Shown here: positions 1-6,340 of the stretch, piece after piece
Numbering within the stretch: the stretch's first letter is position 1
How the letters are laid out: each line of letters begins with the position of its first letter
Source: Dietzia timorensis
Lineage (GTDB): Bacteria; Actinomycetota; Actinomycetes; Mycobacteriales; Mycobacteriaceae
Length of the DNA stretch: 24,330 nt
Assembly: GCF_020742175.1 (NCBI RefSeq)
Contig: NZ_DYXM01000102.1
Location: 1 to 24,330 of the forward strand
Direction of reading: 5' to 3'
The notes under the pieces: model-generated
The model's database searches: none
The model's input: only the letters and a program-made list of their open reading frames with translations
What the model was told of the DNA's origin: nothing
Program-made: the position numbers and the translations under genes

Positions 1-535
1 GCGCACGGTCAGCGTCGTCGCCTCGGACCTCATCGGCCCGACGGGAATGACGGGCGGCGCGGCTGTCGCCTGCGCGACGGTGCTCCAACCTCTCGCCGCC
101 GACTCGCGCCCGTTCATTCCGGGCGACCCGAACGTCCCCCATGCGCTCACCTTCACCCCGGACCTCGCCCGCGCAATGCTCGTCGCCGTGGACAACGCCG
201 ACGCCTTGGCCATGGGCGGTCGGGACGGGGTCGTACACGCCCCCACCGACATCGCTCGGACCTTCGCCGAGTTGGTCGAGTTCGCCACGAACGCGCTCGG
301 AGCCAAGCGCTTTAAGATGATCGCGATCCCCCGCGTCGTCCTTCGCGGCGTCGGCCTCGTCGACCGCACGATGCGCGAGCTCTCCGCGATCTCCGACTTC
401 TGGTACCGGCCCTGCGCGATGGCGCCCGGGATTCTCACCACCGAATACGGCCTCGAGCCGACCGGCTGGGAGGACGCGGTGCGGGCGACCCTCGCGCCGG
501 CGGACACGAAAACGCCGGGGCGGTCCTCGGTATAA
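1..535 (+). CDS. SDR / NAD-dependent epimerase-dehydratase family protein, C-terminal part
   Basis: The reading frame is open from the left edge (first full codon at base 2) to the TAA at 533-535, so the 5' end lies outside the window. About 177 residues are visible. The start reads TVSVVASDLIGPTG, which resembles the segment of extended short-chain dehydrogenases following the catalytic Tyr-x-x-x-Lys. Later parts (FTPDLARAML, then a FWYRP segment and a terminal GWEDAVRATL) fit the substrate-binding C-terminal half of NAD(P)-dependent epimerase/dehydratase-like proteins. The Rossmann motif and catalytic Tyr/Lys would be upstream and cannot be checked. The substrate is unknown. The gene is convergent with fprA, and its stop codon lies in the loop of a shared terminator hairpin. 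An internal ATG at 47 is not preferred, because the homologous-looking frame continues upstream of it. Confidence 0.7.
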   Translation, partial: RTVSVVASDLIGPTGMTGGAAVACATVLQPLAADSRPFIPGDPNVPHALTFTPDLARAMLVAVDNADALAMGGRDGVVHAPTDIARTFAELVEFATNALGAKRFKMIAIPRVVLRGVGLVDRTMRELSAISDFWYRPCAMAPGILTTEYGLEPTGWEDAVRATLAPADTKTPGRSSV

Positions 536-552
536 CGAGGTCCACCCCGGCG
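513..552. terminator. Hairpin terminator between convergent SDR gene and fprA
   Basis: A 17-bp inverted repeat (513-529 with 536-552, two mismatches) encloses the TAA stop of the SDR gene. Read on the minus strand, the stem is followed directly by TTTT, so it looks like a rho-independent terminator for fprA. On the plus strand there is no clear T tract. Confidence 0.65.
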
Positions 553-569
553 TCCGGAGCTATGCGGGT

Positions 570-1970
570 TTAGGAGGCGTGCTCGCGCTCGTTCACCGAG
601 GCGTTGAGCATGTCGTCGCGCTCGACGACCTTCACGCGCTCGCGGCCCTCGGCCTCGCCGAGACTGCGCTCGTGCTCATCGAGTCGGTACCAGCCGTCCC
701 ACGTGGTGTACGCGATGGACCGCGAGTCGAGGAGCGCCTCGATCTCGCTTTCCTCCGGCGCGGACGGCGCGTTGAGGGCGCCGTTTTCGAGGTCCTGGAC
801 GATGCATTCGACGGTCTCGTTGGCGTCGCCCTTGGTGTGCCCGATCAGGCCGACCGGGCCGCGCTTGATCCAGCCGGTGGTGAATACGCCCGGGATGTGG
901 TTTCCGCCCTCGAGCACGCGGCCGGCTTCGTTCGGGATCACGCCGCCCTGTTCGTCGAAGGGCACGTCCGGAAGGTTGTCGGAGTAGTAGCCGACGGCAC
1001 GGTAGACGGCGCCGACCTCCCAGTCGGTGGTCTCGCCGGTCGGCTTCACGTTGCCGGTGCCGTCGAGCTCGGTGCGCTCGGTGCGCAGGCCGACGACCTT
1101 CCCGTCCTCGCCGAGGATCTCGGTGGGGTTCTCGAAGAAGTGGAGGAAGAGCTTGTGGATCGCGTCGGGCTTGCCCTCGCGGATGGCGTAGTCCTCGATG
1201 ATCGACGACACCTGGTCCACCATCTTCACCGTGCGGCGGGCGGTGGCCGAACCCTCGTCGTACTCGATGTCGCGCGGATCGACGATGACCTCGATGTTCG
1301 GCGAGTGGTCGAGCTCGCGCAGCTCGAGCGGGGTGAACTTCGCCTGGGCCGGTCCGCGGCGCCCGAAGACGTGCACCTCGACGGCCTTGTTCTGCTTGAG
1401 ACCCTCGTACACGTTCGCGGGGATCTCGGTCGGCAACAGCTCGTCGCCGGTCTTGGCGAGCACGCGCGCGACGTCGAGCGCCACATTGCCCACGCCGATC
1501 ACGGCGACCTTCTCCGCATCCAACGGCCACGTGCGCGGGAAGTCCGGGTGCCCGTCGTACCAGGCGACGAACTGCCCGGCGCCGTAGCTGCCCTCGAGAT
1601 CGATGCCCGGGATCTTCAAACCGCGGTCGTCGGTCGCACCGGTGGCGAAGATGATGGCGTCGTAGTGCTGCTTCAGGTCCTCGAGAGTGACGTCGGAACC
1701 GTAGTTAACGTTTCCGAACAGCCGCACCTGCGGCTTATCCAGGACCTTGTGCAGCGCCTTGATGATGCCCTTGATTCGGGGATGGTCCGGCGCGACGCCA
1801 TAACGAATTAGACCGAACGGCGCTGGGAGGCGCTCGAACACGTCGATGCTGACGCCACGCTCCTTGGCGACGTCGGACTTCATCAGCGCGTCGGCGGCGT
1901 AGATACCGGCGGGGCCGGAGCCGATCACGGCTACCCGCAATGGTCGTTCGGAGTTAGAAATGTCCTGCAA
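570..1970 (-). CDS. fprA: Ferredoxin-NADP(+) reductase, adrenodoxin-reductase type (FprA)
   Basis: This is a cytoplasmic FAD enzyme of the adrenodoxin reductase/FprA family, which moves electrons between NADPH and ferredoxins. Visible motifs (numbering from the chosen start) are the FAD-binding VIGSGPAG at about 15-22, GLIRYGVAPDHP, the NADP-binding VIGVGNVALDVARVL near 157-171, GRRGPAQAKFT near 203-213 and the C-terminal FAD contact GWIKRGPVGLIG near 366-377. The length of 466 aa is close to the 456 aa of M. tuberculosis FprA. The TTG at 1970 is preferred because a strong AAGGAGG lies 8 nt upstream and the family begins just before the GSGPAG motif. A longer version starting with TTG at 2048 (492 aa) adds a charged, non-conserved stretch and would begin almost at the candidate -10 box. 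No ferredoxin gene is visible nearby, so the redox partner is unknown. The molybdoenzyme gene upstream is on the same strand, but 240 bp with several palindromes separate the two. Confidence 0.92.
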   Translation of the reverse strand: MQDISNSERPLRVAVIGSGPAGIYAADALMKSDVAKERGVSIDVFERLPAPFGLIRYGVAPDHPRIKGIIKALHKVLDKPQVRLFGNVNYGSDVTLEDLKQHYDAIIFATGATDDRGLKIPGIDLEGSYGAGQFVAWYDGHPDFPRTWPLDAEKVAVIGVGNVALDVARVLAKTGDELLPTEIPANVYEGLKQNKAVEVHVFGRRGPAQAKFTPLELRELDHSPNIEVIVDPRDIEYDEGSATARRTVKMVDQVSSIIEDYAIREGKPDAIHKLFLHFFENPTEILGEDGKVVGLRTERTELDGTGNVKPTGETTDWEVGAVYRAVGYYSDNLPDVPFDEQGGVIPNEAGRVLEGGNHIPGVFTTGWIKRGPVGLIGHTKGDANETVECIVQDLENGALNAPSAPEESEIEALLDSRSIAYTTWDGWYRLDEHERSLGEAEGRERVKVVERDDMLNASVNEREHAS

Positions 1971-1985
1971 CTCCTTCGCCTCCTT
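1968..1985 (-). promoter_or_regulatory. Ribosome binding site deciding the fprA start
   Basis: On the minus strand AAGGAGG (1985-1979) lies 8 nt before the TTG at 1970-1968. It is a near-perfect Shine-Dalgarno sequence and the reason for preferring this start over TTG 2048. Confidence 0.6.
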
Positions 1986-2052
1986 TAATTCCTTCGAACC
2001 AGACGTGTCACGCTTGTCGAGCACCTGCGTCGCGGGTTCGCTTCCCAAGCCA

Positions 2053-2082
2053 AATTTATCAAGTATGTGCAGGCTAAGCTAA
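2053..2082 (-). promoter_or_regulatory. Candidate fprA promoter with iron-box-like half site
   Basis: On the minus strand TTAGCTTAGCC (2082-2072) matches one half of the DtxR/IdeR iron box TTAGGTTAGSCTAACCTAA closely. The other half is poor, with about 13 of 19 positions matching overall. An AT-rich GATAAATT (2060-2053) follows and could be the -10 element. This would put an iron regulator over the -35 region. The match is suggestive only. Confidence 0.3.
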
Positions 2083-2090
2083 CACGACGA

Positions 2091-2122
2091 AAAGCAAATT
2101 GAAACAAGTTTCAATTTGCTTT
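2091..2122. promoter_or_regulatory. 32-bp near-perfect palindrome upstream of fprA
   Basis: Two perfect 15-bp arms (2091-2105 and 2108-2122) flank a 2-bp centre. The arms contain AGCAAATTGAAAC and its complement. The AT-rich composition and very short centre suit a dimeric repressor operator better than a GC-rich terminator. However, on the minus strand the second arm ends in GCTTTT, so it could also terminate transcription from the molybdoenzyme gene. One bulged base allows the pairing to extend a few bp further. Confidence 0.55.
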
Positions 2123-2126
2123 CGTG

Positions 2127-2140
2127 GTGACGTGCATCAC
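2127..2140. promoter_or_regulatory. CRP/GlxR-like site GTGA-N6-TCAC
   Basis: GTGACGTGCATCAC has perfect half-sites of the Crp/GlxR family consensus TGTGA-N6-TCACA, with only the outermost bases differing. It lies in the fprA upstream region, 5 bp from the edge of the large palindrome. GlxR/Crp (cAMP-responsive) regulation is inferred from the motif only. Confidence 0.4.
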
Positions 2141-2177
2141 TAACTACCTGCGTGTTCGTTTTGTGCACGTCTAAATA

Positions 2178-2193
2178 TAGACAAGTCTGTCTA
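2178..2193. promoter_or_regulatory. Operator-like inverted repeat TAGACA-N4-TGTCTA
   Basis: A perfect 6-bp inverted repeat with a 4-bp centre lies 17 bp downstream of the molybdoenzyme stop codon and 208 bp upstream of the fprA start. Its form resembles operators of TetR-family repressors. It has no adjoining T run that would make it a good terminator. No regulator gene for it is visible in the window. Confidence 0.4.
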
Positions 2194-2210
2194 CTTTTGC
2201 CAGCTCGTCC

Positions 2211-3800
2211 CTAGCCGACCACTCGGAAAGTCCTGCTGTGCCAACCGGTCGCCCCGTCGGGCACGGTGCCTTGTCGGCGTTCTGTCTGCAGCTCGCCGTC
2301 GTTATCGGTCGCGCGAACGACGACGGTGTGAATCCCCGGGGTCGCATCCCATTCCCAGGACCACATTCTCCAGGTGTCCACCGAGTACGCGGCAGCGGTC
2401 TGCGCTTCCCGCCACGGCCCCTGGTCAACCCTGACCTCAACCTTCGAGATCCCCCTGTGCTGAGCCCATGCGGTCCCCGCGATGACGTTGACGCCGGCGG
2501 TGAGTTCGGCCAACGGCGCCGGCCGGTCGATTCTCGAAGCGGTCTTGATCGGCCCCTTCTCGCCCCAACCTCTATCGGTCCAGTAGGCGCTCGCCTGGTC
2601 GAAGCGGGTGATTTCCCAGTCGACCACCCACTTGGTCGCCGACACGTATCCGTACAGTCCGGGGACGACCTGCCGGACCGGGTACCCGTGCTCGATTGGA
2701 AGGGGCTCTCCATTCATGCCCACGGCCAGCATCGCGTCACGGCCATCGGTCAACGCCGCAATCGGGGTTCCGCTGGTCCACCCGTCCGCGGAGGTGGACA
2801 ACAGCATATCCGCACCCGGCCGGACACCGACCTCGTCCAGGAGGTCGCGGATGGGAAAACCCGTCCATGTCGCGTTACCCGCTAGGCTTCCGCCGATTTC
2901 GTTGGACACGCATGTCAACGTAATGATGCGTTCCATCGCCATCCGGTCGTTGAGATCCTGCCAGCTCAGTTCGATTTCGCGGTCCACCATTCCGTGGATG
3001 CGCAGGCTCCACTCCTCCACGCTGATCGCGGGCAGCTGCAACGCGGTGTCGATCCGGTAGAAGTCCTCGTTCGGGGTGATAAACGCAGCGCCGTCTGACA
3101 CGGGCGCCTCGACCTCGGGGCCCGGGCGAGGGGCCTGTAGCCTCGCGGCGACTGGAGGAAGCGCAATGCGCAATCGTTCGGCAGCGAGGTCACTCGCTTT
3201 TCTGGCAAGCCCGACCCCGAGACCGCCGATCGCCACCGTCAGTCCGGCGACCCCGCCGACAAAGGCGAGAAACGTACGCCTACTAGGCCCGGAGGGGTCT
3301 CCTCCCTTCGAGACGGGCGACCGAGCATCGGTCAATCGGATTCCGAAACGAAGAACGGCGATCCCCGCCGCACCGCCCACGATGGAGGGAATCGCCCACG
3401 CCCAGGTGGCCGTTGGCCGGCTCACGGCTGCGACGACGCCGGCCAACGCCAGGACACCGAGCAGGAGGGAGCCCCATGGGCGGGCCACACGTTCTGCCAC
3501 ACCGGCAGCGACGGCCAACACCGTGATCGCACCGATGATCCCGACGACAAGCGCGGGCTTGTCGGCCGTTCCGAAAGTACTGATCGCGAACTCGCGCATG
3601 GCAGAGGGAGCCTGCGCGACGATGGCATCGCCGACCGCTGCGACCGGCGAGGAACCGGCCGCGATGAGGAACGATAGAAGGTGACCCAGGACAGCCACCA
3701 TCATTGCCGCAAGTAGTCCGACACTCGCCCTCCGAACGTGTCGACCCACGCGTGCACCGCGGTTGCCGCCAGAGGACAGGCCGCCTGTCTCGTTACTCAT
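2211..3800 (-). CDS. Membrane-anchored molybdopterin oxidoreductase, sulfite oxidase fold
   Basis: This 529-aa protein has four predicted membrane segments (about 25-48, 82-102, 108-127, 132-152). A twin-arginine motif SRRTFL at 173-178 then leads into a fifth hydrophobic stretch (179-199). Residues about 215-425 form the sulfite-oxidase-type molybdenum-cofactor domain: the likely molybdenum-ligating Cys297 lies in LTCVSNEIGG, and conserved segments HGYPVRQVVPGLYGY and KWVVDWEI follow. Residues about 430-528 resemble the Mo-cofactor oxidoreductase dimerisation domain. There is no cytochrome b5 domain. The topology places the catalytic domain outside the membrane. The ATG at 3800 has a purine-rich GAGGGGG upstream. 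The gene is divergent from the fasciclin gene and has its own SigK-type promoter. The substrate is unknown; sulfite, sulfoxide or another oxo-transfer substrate is possible. MsrP-like methionine sulfoxide repair is a hypothesis only. Confidence 0.88.
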   Translation of the reverse strand: MSNETGGLSSGGNRGARVGRHVRRASVGLLAAMMVAVLGHLLSFLIAAGSSPVAAVGDAIVAQAPSAMREFAISTFGTADKPALVVGIIGAITVLAVAAGVAERVARPWGSLLLGVLALAGVVAAVSRPTATWAWAIPSIVGGAAGIAVLRFGIRLTDARSPVSKGGDPSGPSRRTFLAFVGGVAGLTVAIGGLGVGLARKASDLAAERLRIALPPVAARLQAPRPGPEVEAPVSDGAAFITPNEDFYRIDTALQLPAISVEEWSLRIHGMVDREIELSWQDLNDRMAMERIITLTCVSNEIGGSLAGNATWTGFPIRDLLDEVGVRPGADMLLSTSADGWTSGTPIAALTDGRDAMLAVGMNGEPLPIEHGYPVRQVVPGLYGYVSATKWVVDWEITRFDQASAYWTDRGWGEKGPIKTASRIDRPAPLAELTAGVNVIAGTAWAQHRGISKVEVRVDQGPWREAQTAAAYSVDTWRMWSWEWDATPGIHTVVVRATDNDGELQTERRQGTVPDGATGWHSRTFRVVG

Positions 3801-3839
3801 TCCCGCCCCCTCTGTCTCCCACTATCGCCTGCGTACGGA

Positions 3840-3866
3840 ATTCGTAGGAACGCATTCTCCGGATGG
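3840..3866 (-). promoter_or_regulatory. SigK-type promoter for the molybdoenzyme gene
   Basis: On the minus strand CCATCC (3866-3861), 15 bp, then ACGAAT (3845-3840). This resembles the mycobacterial SigK promoter (CCATCC at -35, CCGAAT at -10). The -10 box ends about 40 bp before the ATG at 3800. The same spacing recurs at the fasciclin and sigK promoters. Confidence 0.65.
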
Positions 3867-3914
3867 GTGTGAGACCGCGAAACCCGTCGGTTTCCGGTCA
3901 ATTTCTTCGGTCAC

Positions 3915-3941
3915 CCATCCGCGAAGCCCGGTGATCCGAAC
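3915..3941 (+). promoter_or_regulatory. SigK-type promoter for the fasciclin gene
   Basis: CCATCC (3915-3920), 15 bp, then CCGAAC (3936-3941), located 37 bp before the ATG at 3979. It is divergent from the molybdoenzyme promoter, with the two -35 elements about 48 bp apart. Confidence 0.7.
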
Positions 3942-3978
3942 CACATGGTGAACGTGCACATCCATTCAGGAGGACACC

Positions 3979-4674
3979 ATGAAGACGAGCACCATTCGCA
4001 GAGGCGGTCTTGCGATCACAGCGGCCGCCGCACTGGCCGTCGGAGCCTGCGGAACCGAAGAGCCGGAGGAAATGAACGGAATGGGGTCGGGAGATGAGAT
4101 GTCGTCCTCGGCGCCGATGTCCGAATCGAGCGACATGTCGATGACCAGCCCGGCAAACGGCGCCGAAGATGCAGATCCCATGTCGAATCTTGTCGGCAGC
4201 GGCTGCAGCGCATACGCGGAGCAGAATCCCGACGGACCCGCGTCGGTCGACGGCATGGCACAAGAACCTGTCGCCACCGCCGCCTCGAGCAACCCCATGC
4301 TCACCACCCTCACGGCCGCGGTGTCCGGCGAAGTGAACCCCGACGTCAATCTCGTGGACACGCTCAACGGCGGCGAGCTCACCGTGTTCGCACCGGTGGA
4401 CGAGGCATTCGATGCCGTTGACGACGCCACGATGGACACCCTTGGCACGGATGCGGATCTTCTCACCAACGTGCTCAGCCATCACGTCGTCGAAGGCAAG
4501 ATCAACCCCGATGACATCGCCGGCACGCACACTACGCTCGCCGGGGACGAGATCGAGGTCACCGGAGAAGGCGACGATCTCGCGGTCGGCGAATCACAGG
4601 TAGTTTGTGGCGGAGTGCAAACCGCCAACGCCGTGGTGTATCTGATCGACGGCGTCCTCATGCCGAAGATGTAG
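3979..4674 (+). CDS. Fasciclin-domain lipoprotein, MPT83/MPT70-like, Met-rich linker
   Basis: This 231-aa protein begins with a lipoprotein signal peptide ending in LAVGAC, giving Cys24 as lipid anchor. Residues 25-70 are an acidic, Ser/Met-rich linker with Met at 32, 35, 41, 47, 53, 55 and 68. A single fasciclin (FAS1) domain covers about 95-231, with NPMLTTLTAAVSG, the H1 motif LTVFAPVDEAFDAV and the H2-like LLTNVLSHHVVEGKI. Cys76 and Cys210 could form the disulfide known in MPT70. The start is set by AGGAGG just before the ATG. In M. tuberculosis, MPT70 and MPT83 are the main SigK targets; here the gene lies beside sigK-rskA and has a SigK-type promoter. It is expected at the outer face of the membrane or cell wall. 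The function of MPT83-type proteins is not settled. The Met cluster may mark metal binding or sensitivity to oxidation. Confidence 0.93.
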   Translation: MKTSTIRRGGLAITAAAALAVGACGTEEPEEMNGMGSGDEMSSSAPMSESSDMSMTSPANGAEDADPMSNLVGSGCSAYAEQNPDGPASVDGMAQEPVATAASSNPMLTTLTAAVSGEVNPDVNLVDTLNGGELTVFAPVDEAFDAVDDATMDTLGTDADLLTNVLSHHVVEGKINPDDIAGTHTTLAGDEIEVTGEGDDLAVGESQVVCGGVQTANAVVYLIDGVLMPKM

Positions 4675-4696
4675 CGGCCCCACGCGGGCAAGGCAT

Positions 4697-4736
4697 GGCG
4701 CCCCCGAGCTCCTCACACGAAGGGCTCGGGGGCGCC
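4697..4736. terminator. Bidirectional hairpin terminator between fasciclin gene and rskA
   Basis: A perfect 13-bp GC-rich stem (4697-4709 with 4724-4736) and a 14-nt loop lie between two convergent genes. The plus strand continues TTCCCTTGC after the stem; the minus strand continues ATGCCTTGCC. The T tracts are short, but the position and stem strength fit a shared terminator. Confidence 0.75.
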
Positions 4737-4768
4737 TTCCCTTGCTCGGCCGACGAAGAACCGGTCCG

Positions 4769-5584
4769 CTAGGCCATTTCCATTTCCATGAGCACTTCCC
4801 CGGTCGGGGCGGGTGGACGCAGATCGGAGTTCGGCTCCTGCGTCACGGCGACGCCACTCGTCCTCGCCAGCTCCTCGATGCCACCCATCAGGGTGCTGCC
4901 GTCGGCGCCGATCGACATGGCTCCACCGGCGATCGGGTTCGGCCCGAAGCCGTTGAGCCAGAGCTGGTAGTGCATCCCCTCGGAGGGTTCGGGCATGCCC
5001 GAGATCTCCAACACGGCCATGTCGAGTTGCTCCGATTCCATGACCTTCGCCGTCGCGCCGGAATCCAGTGAGGCATTAACGATATTCGCGTCGGGGGCCG
5101 CCATGATCTGGTCGACCATGCCCGTGGGGTCGTCGTCGACACCCGGCTCGGACGTCGGCGCCGTCGAACTCTCGGGCCCGGCGATCTCTGCCGTGTTGTC
5201 GCCTGAACGCACTGCGATAGCGACCACTCCGGCACCAAGGAGAAGGACTACCGCTGCTGCGGCCGCGAGGGTTGCGGGGCGGAACCTGGACCGCGCATCT
5301 ATGGCGTCGCCGTCGCTCGTGGAGCGATCCGCCGTATGCCCCCGATCGATCGCTTCGAGTAGCTGGGCCCTGACACGCGCCGGCGGCGCCTCGTCGAGAT
5401 CTTCCGCCTCCACCAGCGCAGCCGCGGCCTCCCGCGCTTCGGCGATTCGGCGCAGCATCGCCTCCCGTTGCTCGGGTTCGGCGTCCTCCAATGCTTGCCG
5501 GACACGTCGGCTTTCCTCGGTGCCGAGCGCTCCGAGGGCGTAGAGCTCGAAATCGCCGTCATCGATTGACGGAAACGCGCTCAT
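4769..5584 (-). CDS. rskA: Anti-sigma-K factor RskA
   Basis: This 271-aa single-pass membrane protein has the RskA layout. An N-terminal cytoplasmic anti-sigma domain (about 1-80) contains FELYALGALGTEESRRVRQAL. One transmembrane helix spans about 104-125. The extracytoplasmic RskA C-terminal domain covers about 165-265 and includes HYQLWLNGFGPNPIAGGAM. The start codon overlaps the sigK stop as ATGA, so the two are translationally coupled and made in similar amounts. In M. tuberculosis RskA holds SigK inactive and is removed by regulated proteolysis involving Rip1; that is inferred here. The extreme C-terminus is Met-rich (LMEMEMA), and other Met residues dot the outer domain. This echoes the Met-rich fasciclin protein and might tie signal sensing to oxidation, though this is speculative. 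Confidence 0.92.
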   Translation of the reverse strand: MSAFPSIDDGDFELYALGALGTEESRRVRQALEDAEPEQREAMLRRIAEAREAAAALVEAEDLDEAPPARVRAQLLEAIDRGHTADRSTSDGDAIDARSRFRPATLAAAAAVVLLLGAGVVAIAVRSGDNTAEIAGPESSTAPTSEPGVDDDPTGMVDQIMAAPDANIVNASLDSGATAKVMESEQLDMAVLEISGMPEPSEGMHYQLWLNGFGPNPIAGGAMSIGADGSTLMGGIEELARTSGVAVTQEPNSDLRPPAPTGEVLMEMEMA

Positions 5585-6201
5585 CTCGGCTCACCCCCCA
5601 GGCACTTTTTCAGGTTTCGCAGACCGTCTCTGATCCGAGATTTCACCGTCGGCAATGCGGCGCCGAGCCGTTCGGCGACATCGCGGTATGTCAGCCCACT
5701 GAAGTATGCGAGCTCGATCGCCTGCCTCTGCACCGAGGAGAGGTCGTCGACGCAACGCCGCACGTCGGTCGCACGTTCACGCGATGCCATCGACTCTGCC
5801 ACGCCTTCGGCGATGTCAACATGTTCGGCCGGAGAGTGCATTGCCTCTGCCTCCTCCCGCCGCCGTGCCGACTGTTCGCTGCGCACCCGGTCCACTGCAC
5901 GTCGATGTGCGATGGTGAGCATCCAGCTCAGTGCCGATCCGAATTTCTCTTCGTAGCGATCGGCACTTTCCCATATCTGCAGGTACGACTCCTGCAGAAT
6001 CTCCTCCGCATAGCCACGGTCGCCGACAATCCGGACGATCAGTCCGTAAAGCCGAGGCGACGTCAGGTCGAAGAGCTGCGCAAAAGCACCTCTGTCACCA
6101 CTCGCCGACCCACGGACCAGGGCAGCCAGAGACGAGGGCGATGGCGATGCAGTCGCACCGCTATCGCCTCTCCCGCCTCCTTGAGGTCCGTCGTCGCTCA
6201 T
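5581..6201 (-). CDS. sigK: ECF RNA polymerase sigma factor SigK
   Basis: This 206-aa protein aligns along its length with M. tuberculosis SigK. Region 2 carries RLYGLIVRIVGDRGYAEEILQESYLQIW and SWMLTIAHRRAVDRVR. Region 4 carries QRQAIELAYFSGLTYRDVAERLG and TVKSRIRDGLRNLKKCL. Cys150 and Cys200 match, with the same 50-residue spacing, the Cys133/Cys183 pair known to form the redox-sensitive disulfide in M. tuberculosis SigK. A third Cys of the M. tuberculosis protein (QRQC) is Ala here. The ATG at 6201 is chosen because the frame upstream is unlike the family. There is no clear ribosome binding site, and GTG codons at 6273, 6246 and 6240 are alternatives. A SigK-type promoter at 6337-6311 implies autoregulation and a leader of about 100 nt. 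The gene is followed directly by rskA. Confidence 0.93.
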   Translation of the reverse strand: MSDDGPQGGGRGDSGATASPSPSSLAALVRGSASGDRGAFAQLFDLTSPRLYGLIVRIVGDRGYAEEILQESYLQIWESADRYEEKFGSALSWMLTIAHRRAVDRVRSEQSARRREEAEAMHSPAEHVDIAEGVAESMASRERATDVRRCVDDLSSVQRQAIELAYFSGLTYRDVAERLGAALPTVKSRIRDGLRNLKKCLGGEPR

Positions 6202-6310
6202 GCGCAGAAGTCTATGCGGCGCTGCCCGGCAGCGAACCACGCGCACCCAGTCTGGCCGCGTTTTCCTCGACACGCCGGTCGGTCGTCCCGGAGCGTCCTT
6301 GCACTGTGTG

Positions 6311-6337
6311 GTTCGGAGCGGGAAAGGTCTCGGATGG
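6311..6337 (-). promoter_or_regulatory. SigK-type autoregulatory promoter of sigK-rskA
   Basis: On the minus strand CCATCC (6337-6332), 15 bp, then CCGAAC (6316-6311). Both hexamers and the spacing equal those of the fasciclin promoter. The -35 box begins 3 bp after the fadD32 stop codon. The likely transcription start near 6304 leaves a leader of about 100 nt before the ATG at 6201. Confidence 0.7.
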
Positions 6338-6340
6338 CCG

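Noticed and set aside
579..1811. Long open frame of 410 codons on the plus strand
   Set aside because: It is antisense to fprA, whose protein is clearly recognisable. The frame is open only because of high-GC codon bias.
2211..3800. MsrQ-like heme-binding membrane domain fused to the molybdoenzyme
   Set aside because: The membrane part has only His22 and His40, not the His pairs needed for heme b ligation.
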